Shown one piece after another: positions 16,692-24,863 of a stretch of 64,000 nucleotides of DNA (within the stretch, counting starts at the first letter, position 1; every line of letters starts with the position of its first letter). The stretch is from assembly GCF_014655955.1 (NCBI RefSeq), contig NZ_BNBO01000021.1:62001-126000 (forward strand). The letters are read 5' to 3'. The notes below the pieces were generated by a model. The model did not search any database and was not told where the DNA came from. It was given only the letters and a program-made list of their open reading frames with translations. The DNA is from Kitasatospora indigofera. GTDB lineage: Bacteria; Actinomycetota; Actinomycetes; Streptomycetales; Streptomycetaceae. The position numbers and the translations under genes are program-made.

Positions 16692-18337
16692 GCCGGGCCG
16701 CCCGCGGTGCCGGCCAGCGCCTGCTCGACCTGCTCGACGGTCAGCCAGGGCGACGGGCTGAGGATCTTCGCGACCTGGGGGGCGAAGGCGGGGGAGGAGA
16801 GCACGACCTCCGGGGTCGGGCCGTCCGCGACGATCTCGCCGTCGGCCAGGATCACCGTGCGGTGGGCGAGCGCCGCGGCGAGTTCGACGTCGTGGGTGGC
16901 GAGCAGGACGGCGTGCGAGTCGGCGGCCAGCCCGCGCAGGATCTCCACCAGCCGGGCCTTGGCCGCGTAGTCCAGGCCGCGGGTGGGTTCGTCCAGCAGC
17001 AGCAGGGGCGGCCGGGAGGTCAGCACCACGGCCAGGGCGAGGCTGAGCCGCTGGCCCTCGGAGAGGTCCCGCGGGTGGGTGTCCTGGGAGATGCCGGGCA
17101 GCAGCCGCTCGACCAGCGCCCGGCAGCTGCCGGGCCCGGCGCCGGCGTCCTGGTCGGCGGCCGCGCACTCGGCCCGGACGCTCTCGCCGTACAGCAGGTC
17201 GCGCGGGTCCTGCGGGACGAGCCCGGCTCGGCGGACCAGGTCCTTGGGGCGGGCCTGGTGCGGGGTGAGGCCGCCGACCAGGACGGTGCCGGAGCCGGGG
17301 GCGTGCAGGCCGGCCAGGCTGCCGAGCAGGGTGGACTTGCCGGCGCCGTTGCGGCCCATCAGGGCGGTGATCGTGCCGGCGTGCAGTGCCAGGTCGACGC
17401 CGCGCAGGGCGGGCACCGGTCCGCGCCGGACGACCAGACGCCGCACGGTGGCGACCGGCTCCCCGGCGGGCGGGTCCCCGGCGGGGCCGGGCGGGCCGGC
17501 GGAGGCGCCGGGCGGCAGCAGGCCGTCCAGCCGGGCCCGTAGCGGGGCGGCCCGGCGCCGGGCGTCGCGGACCGACAGCGGCGGCGGGGACCAGCCGGCC
17601 AGCCGGCCGAGGGCCACCACCGGCGGGCGGACGGGGGAGTGCGCCATCACCTCGGCCGGGTCGCCCAGCACCGGGGCCCGCCCGCCGCCGGGGAGCAGCA
17701 GCACCTGGTCGGCGTACTGGACCACCCGCTCCAGGCGGTGCTCGGCCATCAGGACGGTGGTGCCGAGGTCGTGGACCAGCCGTTGCAGGACGGCCAGCAC
17801 CTCCTCGGCGGCGCCGGGGTCGAGGGCGGAGGTCGGTTCGTCCAGCACCAGGACCTTGGGGTGGACGGTCAGCACCGAGCCGATCGCGACCCGCTGCTGC
17901 TGCCCGCCGGAGAGCGAGGTGAGCGCCCGGCCGCGCAGTTCGGCGAGCCCGAGCAGGTCGAGGGTCTCCTCGACCCGGCGGCGCATCACCTCCGGCGCCA
18001 GGCCCAGCGACTCCATGCCGTAGGCGAGTTCGTCCTCGACCGTGTCGGTGACGAAGTGCGCGAGCGGGTCCTGGCCCACGGTGCCGACCAGGTCGGCGAG
18101 TTCGCGCGGGCGGTGGGTGCGGGTGTCGCGGCCGCCGACGGTGACCCGGCCGTGCAGGACGCCGCCGGTGAAGTGCGGGACGAGGCCGCTGACGGTGCCC
18201 AGCAGGGTGGACTTGCCGGAGCCCGACGGGCCCACCAACAGGACGAGTTCGCCCTCGGGGACGGTCAGGTCGAGGCCGTGCAGGGCGGGCGCGGCGCCGC
18301 CCGGGTAGCTGACCGAGACCTGCTCGAAGGTGATCAT
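16688..18337 (-). CDS. ECF transporter ATPase, two fused ABC domains
   Basis: 549 residues, equal to EcfA and EcfA' in one chain. Domain 1 has Walker A GPSGSGKSTLLG, signature LSGGQQQR and Walker B VLVLDEPTSALDP. Domain 2 begins near residue 310 with GRNGAGKSTLLGSL, Walker B LLLLDEPTRGLD and a signature read as LSEGQ, with Glu replacing the usual second Gly. Fused ATPases are common in actinobacterial ECF systems. Together with the T and S components it powers vitamin uptake. It overlaps the neighbouring genes by 4 bp at both ends, so the three genes are translationally coupled. Confidence 0.92.
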   Translation of the reverse strand: MITFEQVSVSYPGGAAPALHGLDLTVPEGELVLLVGPSGSGKSTLLGTVSGLVPHFTGGVLHGRVTVGGRDTRTHRPRELADLVGTVGQDPLAHFVTDTVEDELAYGMESLGLAPEVMRRRVEETLDLLGLAELRGRALTSLSGGQQQRVAIGSVLTVHPKVLVLDEPTSALDPGAAEEVLAVLQRLVHDLGTTVLMAEHRLERVVQYADQVLLLPGGGRAPVLGDPAEVMAHSPVRPPVVALGRLAGWSPPPLSVRDARRRAAPLRARLDGLLPPGASAGPPGPAGDPPAGEPVATVRRLVVRRGPVPALRGVDLALHAGTITALMGRNGAGKSTLLGSLAGLHAPGSGTVLVGGLTPHQARPKDLVRRAGLVPQDPRDLLYGESVRAECAAADQDAGAGPGSCRALVERLLPGISQDTHPRDLSEGQRLSLALAVVLTSRPPLLLLDEPTRGLDYAAKARLVEILRGLAADSHAVLLATHDVELAAALAHRTVILADGEIVADGPTPEVVLSSPAFAPQVAKILSPSPWLTVEQVEQALAGTAGGPA

Positions 18338-19437
18338 GAGGCACTCCGGGGCGGGATCGGGGCGGCGACGGCGGGCACCAGGCCGACCAGCACCGCCAGC
18401 GCGGCGGCCAGCGGCAGGGTCGGCGCGGTCAGCGGGACGAAGGAGGGGGCGAAGGCGGCCGGGTGCAGCGCCGCCAGCCTGATCACCAGGACGGCGACCA
18501 GCACGCCCGACCCGGCCACCGCCCACTCGCGCCAGGCCCACGGGTCCGGCCGGTAGCGGGTCCTGGCGGCGCGCCGGCTGCCGAGCAGCAGCCCGGCGCC
18601 GGCGGCGGCCAGGCCGATCGCCAGCACCGGCAGCGCCCAGCCGGTGCCGGCCGAGCCGAGCAGCCCATACGCGGCGGCGCAGACCCCGAGCAGGCCGGCC
18701 AGGGTGAGCGCGGCGGTGGTCCGGGCGATCCTGGGGGGAACGTCGGCGGTGCGGCCGAACCCCCGGGTGTCCATCGCCGCGGCCAGGGCGACGGAGCGCT
18801 CCAACGCGCCCTCCAGCACCGGGAGTCCGACGCTCAGCAGGGCCTTCACCCCCCGGTCGGAGCGGCCGCGCAGCCGGCGGGCGGCCCGCAGCCGCTGCAC
18901 GTCCGCGACCAGGTTCGGCGCGAAGGTCATCGCCACCACCACGGCGACCCCGGCCTCGTAGAGCGCGCCGGGCAGGGCGCGCAGCAGCCGGGCCGGGCTG
19001 GCCAGCGCGTTGGCGGCGCCGACGCAGATCAGCAGGGTGGCCAGCTTCAGCCCGTCGTACAGCGCGAACAGCAGACCCTCGACGGTGACCTTGCCACCCA
19101 CCCGGACGCCCTGCGCCCAGGCGGGCAGGGGCAGTTCGGGCAGCGTGAACACGACGTGGGTGCCGGGGACGGGGGAGCCCAGCAGCACGGCGAACAGCAG
19201 CCGGATGCCGAGCACCAGCAGGCCCAGCCGGAGGAAGGTCCCGTACGAACGCGACCAGGGGGCGTCGCTGCGCCGGGCCGCGACCACGTACCCGGCGACC
19301 GCGATGATCAGCAGGAGCAGCAGCGGGTTGGTGGTGCGGGAGGCCGCCGCCGCCAGGCCCAGTGCCCACAGCCACCACGCCCCGGGGTGCAGGTGGCGTG
19401 GTCCGGCGGCCGGGCGGGTGCGTCGGAGTGAGGTCAC
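18334..19437 (-). CDS. ECF transporter transmembrane (T) component
   Basis: 367 residues of the EcfT/CbiQ family. Helices early on (NPLLLLLIIAVAGYVV) are followed by the coupling-helix region with two arginine-containing motifs: RLRAARRLRGR and, later, AAAMDTRGFGR, which is the classic A-R-G motif that docks onto the ATPases. A C-terminal extension with extra helices makes it longer than the usual 250-270 residues. It starts with GTG at 19437, 100 bp after the SCO2322-family gene. Confidence 0.9.
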   Translation of the reverse strand: MTSLRRTRPAAGPRHLHPGAWWLWALGLAAAASRTTNPLLLLLIIAVAGYVVAARRSDAPWSRSYGTFLRLGLLVLGIRLLFAVLLGSPVPGTHVVFTLPELPLPAWAQGVRVGGKVTVEGLLFALYDGLKLATLLICVGAANALASPARLLRALPGALYEAGVAVVVAMTFAPNLVADVQRLRAARRLRGRSDRGVKALLSVGLPVLEGALERSVALAAAMDTRGFGRTADVPPRIARTTAALTLAGLLGVCAAAYGLLGSAGTGWALPVLAIGLAAAGAGLLLGSRRAARTRYRPDPWAWREWAVAGSGVLVAVLVIRLAALHPAAFAPSFVPLTAPTLPLAAALAVLVGLVPAVAAPIPPRSAS

Positions 19438-19537
19438 GGCGGGTTCCTGGTCGGCGGGCGCGGTCGGCGGGCGCAGGGCGGGTGGTCGGGCGGGACCGGA
19501 CGGGACGCGGCGCTGCGCGGCGGCCGGCCGGTGGTGG

Positions 19538-20203
19538 TCAGCGGCGCCGGCGGGCCTGCCAGACGGCCCCGGCGGCCAGCACCGCGACGGCGGCGCCGCC
19601 CGCGATCAGGCCGAGGTCCGGGCCGGCGGAGCCGTCCGGGCCGCCCGGGGCGGGAGCCGTCCCGGCGAGTGCCTCGCCGCAGCCCGCCGCCGGGTAGCCG
19701 GCGATGGCGCACAGGATGCCCGCGCCGTCGTAGCGCAGCGGCGGTGCCAGGGCGGCCAGCACCTCGGCGGAGCTGGCACCGGTGGGCACCGAGGCGCAGC
19801 CCGTGCGCGCCGCGGGCGGTGCGGACCCGGCCGCGAGGGCGCCGGGCGGGGCGTCGGCGGCGGTGCCGAAGTCGAGCACGACGGCGATCCGCTTGCGGCC
19901 GGCCTGCGCCGCGGTGGCGGCGCAGGCGGCCTCGAAGTCGCCCGGCGCGCCCGGGCGGGCGGCGTCCCGGCCGCCGTCCGGGCTGACCGCGAAGCGCCAG
20001 CCGTCCACCGAGCCGTCCGGCGGGACGTACCCGGCCGGGCCCTGCTGCTGGTACGCCCAGGCGCCGCCGGACCACTTCCAGAACGACCAGTAGCGGTAGC
20101 CGGTCGCGTGCGCGGGGGCGGCGGCGAGGACGCCGAGAAGGCCCAGCAGGGCGGTGGCGGCCAGCGCGGCCGCCACCGCCCGCGGGTGTGCCCGGCGGGT
20201 CAC
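19538..20203 (-). CDS. SCO2322-family membrane-anchored surface protein (possible cobalamin-binding partner)
   Basis: 221 residues: signal peptide (to about AAPAHA, residue 33), extracytoplasmic domain, and one C-terminal helix followed by WQARRRR, so the body faces outward. The mature N-terminus carries WSFWKWSGG followed by Q-G-x-A-x-Y-x-P-x-D-G and WRF. This resembles the last strands of the DUF4430/transcobalamin beta-domain as I remember it. Two cysteine pairs are likely (ACAAT, TGCAS, ILCAI, AGCGE). It overlaps the upstream gene by 4 bp (GTGA) and lies in the cobalamin-riboswitch operon, which suggests capture of corrinoids for the ECF transporter. Function is inference. Confidence 0.72.
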   Translation of the reverse strand: MTRRAHPRAVAAALAATALLGLLGVLAAAPAHATGYRYWSFWKWSGGAWAYQQQGPAGYVPPDGSVDGWRFAVSPDGGRDAARPGAPGDFEAACAATAAQAGRKRIAVVLDFGTAADAPPGALAAGSAPPAARTGCASVPTGASSAEVLAALAPPLRYDGAGILCAIAGYPAAGCGEALAGTAPAPGGPDGSAGPDLGLIAGGAAVAVLAAGAVWQARRRR

Positions 20204-21486
20204 TTGCCGGGCTTCCCGGCGGAGCCCTGGGCGCCGCGCCGGCGCTGCAGGCTCAGCAGCAGGCCGCCGCCGACGCCGATCAGCAGGCCGACGCCGATCA
20301 CCCAGAGGGTGGAGACGCCGCCCTTGTCGTCCTTGTTGGCGGTGGTGGCGGCCGCCGTCGCGGAGGACGGCCCCGACTTGAGCGCCGGGCCGGCCGCGGT
20401 CAGCTGCTGGACGAGGTCGGTGCCGCCGAAGTTCGAGGGGTCGCGCTGGGCGGCCTTGGCGACCAGCACCAGGGTGGCGGTGGCGGAGGCGTCGGTGCCG
20501 CCCTTCGTCCAGGTGCTGCCCTGCGCGGCCAGCCAGTCGACGGCGCCGGTGGCCTGCTTGGCGTGGCCGGACTGGACCAGGCTCAGCACCGCCCAGGCGG
20601 TCGCCGTCCAGTCGGGGGTGGGGGTCGCGCCCGGCAGGGTGAGCATCAGGTGCTGCTCGCCCGCGGCCAGCCGGTCGGTCAGGGACGCGGCGGCGGCCTC
20701 GGCCGAGTCGGCGCGCGGCACGGGCTGCGCGGCGGCGCCGGCCGGGCAGGCCAGGGCCTTCGGCGCGGCGTCGACCGTGTTGGTGTTGGTCACCGGCAGC
20801 CGGCCGCCGGCGGCGCCCAGCGCGGCCTGCGCGGAGGCCAGCGCGTTGGCGGCCAGGGCGCCGGCGGGGTCGGGCTGGTAGGCGAAGGCACCGCGCTGGT
20901 CGGCGGGCGCGGCGCAGCCGAGCTGGAAGAGCGCCAGGCCGTCGTAGCCGCTGCGGCCGGACCTGGCGACGGTGGCCGGGTCGGCCTTGGCGGCGATCAG
21001 CGCGGTGACGGCCAGGCCGGTGGAGTTGGCGTCACCGGGGTTGCCGGGGTTGTAGGCCCAGCTGCCGTCCGCGTTCTGGTTGGCCTTCAGCCACTGGACG
21101 CCCTTGTCCACCGCGTCCTGGTGCCCGCCGAGCGCGGCCAGCGCCTGGACGGCGACGGCGGTGGCGTTGCTGTCCTCGGTGGCCGCGTCGCAGGCGGCGG
21201 CGGTGTCGGCGCGGAAGGACGGCCAGCCGCCGTCCGCGCACTGCTGGCCGGTCAGCCACCCGACGGCGCTGTCGGCGGGGACGGCCTTCACCGCGGCCAG
21301 CGCGGCCAGGGCCAGCGACTGGCGCCAGACGCCGTCGTACGTCGGGTCGCCCTGCCCGTACAGCCCACTCGGGACGGCGACGGTGGCACTGGGCGAGGGG
21401 CTGTCGGCGAGGGCCGGCGCGGCGGCGGTGCCGGCCAGCAGCAGGGCGGACAGCACGGCGGCGCCCGTACGGGCGGCGGTCAGCAT
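20200..21486 (-). CDS. Surface protein with prenyltransferase/squalene-oxidase-type repeats (transcobalamin-like alpha barrel)
   Basis: 428 residues: signal peptide (LSALLLAGTAAAPALA), alpha/alpha toroid repeats (GWLTGQQCADGGWPSF, GVQWLKANQNADGSWAY, STGLAVTALIAAKAD), a Thr/Ala-rich stalk, one C-terminal helix (LWVIGVGLLIGVGGGLLL) and a basic tail. No DxDD or isoprenoid active-site motif is seen, so it is not a cyclase. The same barrel forms the N-terminal domain of intrinsic factor and transcobalamin. It is the first gene behind a cobalamin riboswitch and is followed by a possible beta-domain protein and an ECF transporter, so it is read as a cell-surface corrinoid binder. It starts at ATG 21486 with AAAGG upstream. 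Confidence 0.8.
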   Translation of the reverse strand: MLTAARTGAAVLSALLLAGTAAAPALADSPSPSATVAVPSGLYGQGDPTYDGVWRQSLALAALAAVKAVPADSAVGWLTGQQCADGGWPSFRADTAAACDAATEDSNATAVAVQALAALGGHQDAVDKGVQWLKANQNADGSWAYNPGNPGDANSTGLAVTALIAAKADPATVARSGRSGYDGLALFQLGCAAPADQRGAFAYQPDPAGALAANALASAQAALGAAGGRLPVTNTNTVDAAPKALACPAGAAAQPVPRADSAEAAAASLTDRLAAGEQHLMLTLPGATPTPDWTATAWAVLSLVQSGHAKQATGAVDWLAAQGSTWTKGGTDASATATLVLVAKAAQRDPSNFGGTDLVQQLTAAGPALKSGPSSATAAATTANKDDKGGVSTLWVIGVGLLIGVGGGLLLSLQRRRGAQGSAGKPGK

Positions 21487-21544
21487 GGTGGGTGGAGCCT
21501 TTCGATGAGCGGTGGGTGGCCCCGGGAGGGGCCGTCCGTAGACC

Positions 21545-21705
21545 TCGACGGTGCCGGGCGGACGCCCGGCCGGGCCGCTCGCCGCTCCCCGGGCGGTCCG
21601 GCTCGCCCGGCGCCTGGGCGCGGGCTCACGGTTGCGGGGTCAGCGCCGGTGTCGCACCGGCTTTCCCCGGAGGGCGGCGGATGCAGTTGTGGTGGTGCCC
21701 GTCGA
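21545..21705 (-). promoter_or_regulatory. Cobalamin (B12) riboswitch
   Basis: On the minus strand, GGGGAAAGCCGGTGCGACAC, then CGGCGCTGACCCCGCAACCG and GTGAGCCC reproduce the conserved core of AdoCbl-class riboswitches. A B12-box-like AGCCGGACCGCCCG follows downstream. Helix P1 closes with TCGACGG (21699-21705) and CCGTCGA (21545-21551). The element ends 58 bases before the first gene of the surface-protein/ECF operon. By family knowledge cobalamin represses the downstream genes. Confidence 0.93.
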
Positions 21706-21826
21706 CTCTAGCCGCAGCCTCCGGCGCCGGTGTGCCGATGCGGTGTGGGCTCGGTCGCAGCCTGCGCCGCCGGGCCGGGGCGAACAAGAACCGGTTATCG
21801 CCCGGGGCGGGCCCGCCGCGGCCCGG

Positions 21827-22441
21827 TCAGGGCAGGGCGAGCAGCCGGGCGGCGGTCCGCAGGTCGGCCCGGACCTCGGCGATCGAGGCCCGGCCGGACA
21901 GCCAGGAGACCAGCGCGGAGTGCCAGGTGTGCTCGATCACCCGGACCGCCGCCCGCTGCTGCTCGCTGGGCGGGCCGGCCTGCCCGATCGCGTCCAGGAT
22001 GATCTGCGCGGTCAGCCCGCTGACCCGGTCGACCTCGGCGCTGACCGAGCGGTCGGCGAAGGACAGCGCCCGGACCATCGCCTCCGCCAGCAGCGGTTCG
22101 CGCTGCAGCGCGTGGAACGCCCGGGTGAGCGTCTCGGCGACCCGCAGCGCCGGGTCCTCCCCGGCCGGTGGGTGGCGCCTGACCTGCTCCAGCAGCTGCT
22201 GGAGCTGCTCCTGCATCACCGCGACCAGCAGATGCACCTTCGAGGGGAAGTAGCGGTACAGCGTGCCGAGCGCGACCTGCGCGCCGTCCGCGACCTCGCG
22301 CATCTGCACCGCCTCGTACCCGCCCCGGCCGGCCAGCGCGGTGGCGGCGCGCAGGATCCGCAGCCGGCGCTCGGCCTGCCGCGCGGTGAGCGGCAGGCCG
22401 GCCGGCGGGGTGGTGGCCGGGTCGGGCGTGGTGGTCGGCAA
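21827..22441 (-). CDS. TetR-family regulator, KstR-like
   Basis: 204 residues. The DNA-binding domain reads RRLRILRAATALAGRGGYEAVQMREVADGAQVALGTLYRYFPSKVHLLVAV (in pieces). The GTLYRYFPSKVHLL end is close to the KstR regulator of sterol degradation as remembered from mycobacteria, although streptomycete relatives control other lipid genes. The C-terminal ligand domain contains the pattern VIEHTWHSALVSWLSGR. It starts with TTG 22441, since no better codon gives the full N-terminus. It is divergent from the glycosyltransferase operon; an inverted repeat lies in the shared 263-bp gap. Confidence 0.85.
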   Translation of the reverse strand: MPTTTPDPATTPPAGLPLTARQAERRLRILRAATALAGRGGYEAVQMREVADGAQVALGTLYRYFPSKVHLLVAVMQEQLQQLLEQVRRHPPAGEDPALRVAETLTRAFHALQREPLLAEAMVRALSFADRSVSAEVDRVSGLTAQIILDAIGQAGPPSEQQRAAVRVIEHTWHSALVSWLSGRASIAEVRADLRTAARLLALP

Positions 22442-22579
22442 GAGGGCCCCCAGGGCGCGAGGTCACGGTGGGTCGCGAGGTCGGTCGCAGGACGGGTCGC
22501 GAGGCGGCTCGCGGGCGTGGCGTGAATCACCTTCCCCGGCTCGGAACCACAAGCTACGGGCCGGTATCTTCAAGGTCTC

Positions 22580-22601
22580 TCATTGTTCACATGCTCAATG
22601 A
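22580..22601. promoter_or_regulatory. Candidate TetR operator
   Basis: TCATTG-N10-CAATGA, a 22-bp inverted repeat with 6-bp perfect arms, lies between the divergent tetR and glycosyltransferase genes in an AT-rich stretch. TACTTT at 22631-22636 is a possible plus-strand -10 box. Assignment to the neighbouring TetR protein is inference. Confidence 0.45.
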
Positions 22602-22704
22602 CGAACTCCACGCCACAGTGAAACCTGATCTACTTTAGCGCCGTGGGCCGCCCCCGGTCCGGAGCAGTGAAGCAGACCCGAGCAGCAGAGATAAGGGGCC
22701 GAGG

Positions 22705-24012
22705 ATGACCGCGCAGCCGCTGCGGATTGCCCTGCTGTCGTACCGCGGCGACCCGTTCTGCGGCGGTCAGGGCGTCTACGTCCGGCACCTGTCCCGCGAG
22801 CTGGCGCGGCTGGGCCATCACGTGGACGTGATCGGCTCGCAGCCCTACCCGGTGCTGGACGAGGTGCCCGGCCCCGGCTCGGTGCGCCTGGTGGAGCTGC
22901 CGAGCCTGGACCTCTACCGCGCCGACGACCCGTTCCGCACCCCGGCGCTCGCGGAGTACCGCGGGCCGGTGGACGTGCTGGAGGTCGCCACCATGCGCAC
23001 CGGCGGCTTCCCCGAGCCGCTGACCTTCTCGCTGCGCGCCCGGCAGTACCTGGCCGCGCACAAGGGCCGCTACGACGTCGTGCACGACAACCAGACCCTC
23101 GGCTACGGCCTGCTCGGCCTGGAGCGGCACGGGTTCCCGCTGGTCACCACGATCCACCACCCGATCACGGTGGACCGGCGGCTGGAGCTCGACGCGGCCC
23201 CGACCCGGCTGCGCCGGCTCTCGCTGCGCCGCTGGTACTCCTTCACCCGGATGCAGCGCCGGGTCGCCGCCCGGCTCGACCACATCATCACCGTCTCCGG
23301 CACCTCGAAGGCCGAGATCGCCGAGCACCTGGGCGCCGCCCCGGGCGCGATCTCGGTGGTGCCGATCGGCGCCGACACCCGGCTCTGGTCGCCCTCCCCG
23401 GAGGTCGCCGCCGTGCCGGGCCGGATCGTCACCACCTCCAGCGCGGACGTCCCGCTGAAGGGCCTGGTGCACCTGGTGGAGGCGCTGGCCAAGGTCCGCA
23501 CCGAGCGCGACGCGCACCTGGTGGTGGTCTGCAAGCAGCGCGGCGAAGGCCCGGTGGCGGAGGCCGTGCGGCGCTTCGGCCTGGAGCCGTACATCGAGTT
23601 CCGCAGCGGGCTGACCGACCAGGAGCTGGTGGACCTCTACCGCTCCGCCGAGGTGGCCTGCGTCCCGTCGCTGTACGAGGGCTTCTCGCTGCCGGCCGCC
23701 GAGGCGATGGCCACCGGCACACCGCTGGTGGCCACCACCGGCGGGGCGATCCCCGAGGTGGCGGGCCCGGACGGGGAGACCTGCCTGGCCGTGCCGCCGG
23801 GCGACGCCGGCGCGCTGGCGGCGGCGCTCGGGCGGCTGCTGGACGACCCGGAGCTGCGGGCGGCGCTCGGCGCGGCCGGCCGTGAACGGGTGCTGGCCCG
23901 GTTCACCTGGGAGCGGGCGGCCGAGCTGACCGCGGACCGCTACCGGGCGGCGATCGCCACCGGTGCCGGGCAGCGGGCCAGGGCCGGCGCGGGCTGGCGC
24001 TACGTCGCCTGA
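22705..24012 (+). CDS. Family 4 glycosyltransferase
   Basis: 435 residues, GT-B fold. The N-terminal domain opens with LRIALLSYRGDPFCGGQGVYVRHLSRELARLGHHV (in pieces), the usual GG-Q/A-acceptor loop. The C-terminal domain shows TSSADVPLKGLVHLVEAL, the nucleotide-sugar site VPSLYEGFSLPAAEAMATGTPLVAT with the E-x7-E motif, and GAIPEVAG. Retaining enzyme using a nucleotide- or lipid-linked sugar donor; acceptor unknown. It leads a three-gene operon with a methyltransferase (gap 92 bp) and an alpha/alpha-barrel protein, which suggests a methylated glycan or glycolipid. Confidence 0.9.
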   Translation: MTAQPLRIALLSYRGDPFCGGQGVYVRHLSRELARLGHHVDVIGSQPYPVLDEVPGPGSVRLVELPSLDLYRADDPFRTPALAEYRGPVDVLEVATMRTGGFPEPLTFSLRARQYLAAHKGRYDVVHDNQTLGYGLLGLERHGFPLVTTIHHPITVDRRLELDAAPTRLRRLSLRRWYSFTRMQRRVAARLDHIITVSGTSKAEIAEHLGAAPGAISVVPIGADTRLWSPSPEVAAVPGRIVTTSSADVPLKGLVHLVEALAKVRTERDAHLVVVCKQRGEGPVAEAVRRFGLEPYIEFRSGLTDQELVDLYRSAEVACVPSLYEGFSLPAAEAMATGTPLVATTGGAIPEVAGPDGETCLAVPPGDAGALAAALGRLLDDPELRAALGAAGRERVLARFTWERAAELTADRYRAAIATGAGQRARAGAGWRYVA

Positions 24013-24104
24013 CGGCCGGGTCGCGTGCGGCGACCGCCGGCCGTGACGTCGCCCGAGTGACGTGACGTCAAGAACGTTTGGTACCAAGGAATGGGAGCCC
24101 CGCA

Positions 24105-24863
24105 GTGCTGACCGTCGATTTCTCGCGCTTCCCGCTCGCCCCCGGCGACCGGGTGCTCGACCTGGGCTGCGGCGGGGGCCGGCACGCCTTCGAGTGCTAC
24201 CGGCGCGGCGCCGACGTGGTCGCCCTCGACCAGAACGCCGAGGAGATCGCCGAGGTCCGGAAGTGGTTCGCGGCGATGGCGGAGGCGGGCGAGGCCCCGG
24301 CCGGCGCGTCCGCGGTGGCGGTGGAGGGCAACGCGCTGGCGCTGCCGTTCGAGGACGAGTCCTTCGACAAGATCATCATCTCCGAGGTGATGGAGCACAT
24401 CCCCGACGACAAGGGCGTGCTGCAGGAGATGTTCCGGGTGCTCAAGCCCGGCGGCCTGCTCGCCGTCACGGTGCCGCGCTGGCTGCCGGAGAAGATCTGC
24501 TGGGCGCTCTCCGACGAGTACCACGCCAACGAGGGCGGCCACATCCGGATCTACCGCGGCGACGAACTGCTGGAGAAGCTGACCGACGCCGGCCTCACCC
24601 CGTACGGCACCCACCACGCGCACGCGCTGCACTCGCCGTACTGGTGGATCAAGTGCGCGGTCGGCGTCGACAACGACAAGGCCCTGCCGGTCAAGGCCTA
24701 CCACCAGCTGCTGGTCTGGGACATCGTCGGCACGCCGGTGATCAGCACCCTCACCAAGGCCGCCGAGAAGGCCCTCAACCCGGTCATCGGCAAGAGCTTC
24801 GTCGCCTACGCGAGCAAGCCGCAGCGGCCCTCGGCCCGGTCCGCCGGCGAGGCCGGCGCGTGA
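24105..24863 (+). CDS. Class I SAM-dependent methyltransferase
   Basis: 252 residues. Motif I is VLDLGCGGGRHAFE; the acidic loop is VVALDQNAEEI; motif II/III is LPFEDESFDKIIISEVMEHI and LKPGGLLAVTVPRWLPEKICW. The insertion DEYHANEGGHIRIYRGDELLE follows. GTG 24105 is used because it gives MLTVDFSRFPLAPGD, typical for the family; AAGGAATGGGAG precedes it. Its stop overlaps the next start (GTGA). Acceptor unknown; probably the product of the adjacent glycosyltransferase. Confidence 0.9.
   Translation: MLTVDFSRFPLAPGDRVLDLGCGGGRHAFECYRRGADVVALDQNAEEIAEVRKWFAAMAEAGEAPAGASAVAVEGNALALPFEDESFDKIIISEVMEHIPDDKGVLQEMFRVLKPGGLLAVTVPRWLPEKICWALSDEYHANEGGHIRIYRGDELLEKLTDAGLTPYGTHHAHALHSPYWWIKCAVGVDNDKALPVKAYHQLLVWDIVGTPVISTLTKAAEKALNPVIGKSFVAYASKPQRPSARSAGEAGA

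Noticed and set aside
15732..18344. An 870-codon minus-strand frame that would fuse a long N-terminus to the ECF S component
   Set aside because: The upstream part is a frame-shifted shadow of the ATPase gene; the S component starts at 16691 with an ATGA overlap.
20200..21486. Squalene-hopene cyclase or terpene cyclase
   Set aside because: Signal peptide and C-terminal anchor place it outside the cell, and no DxDD or Asp-rich active-site motif is present.
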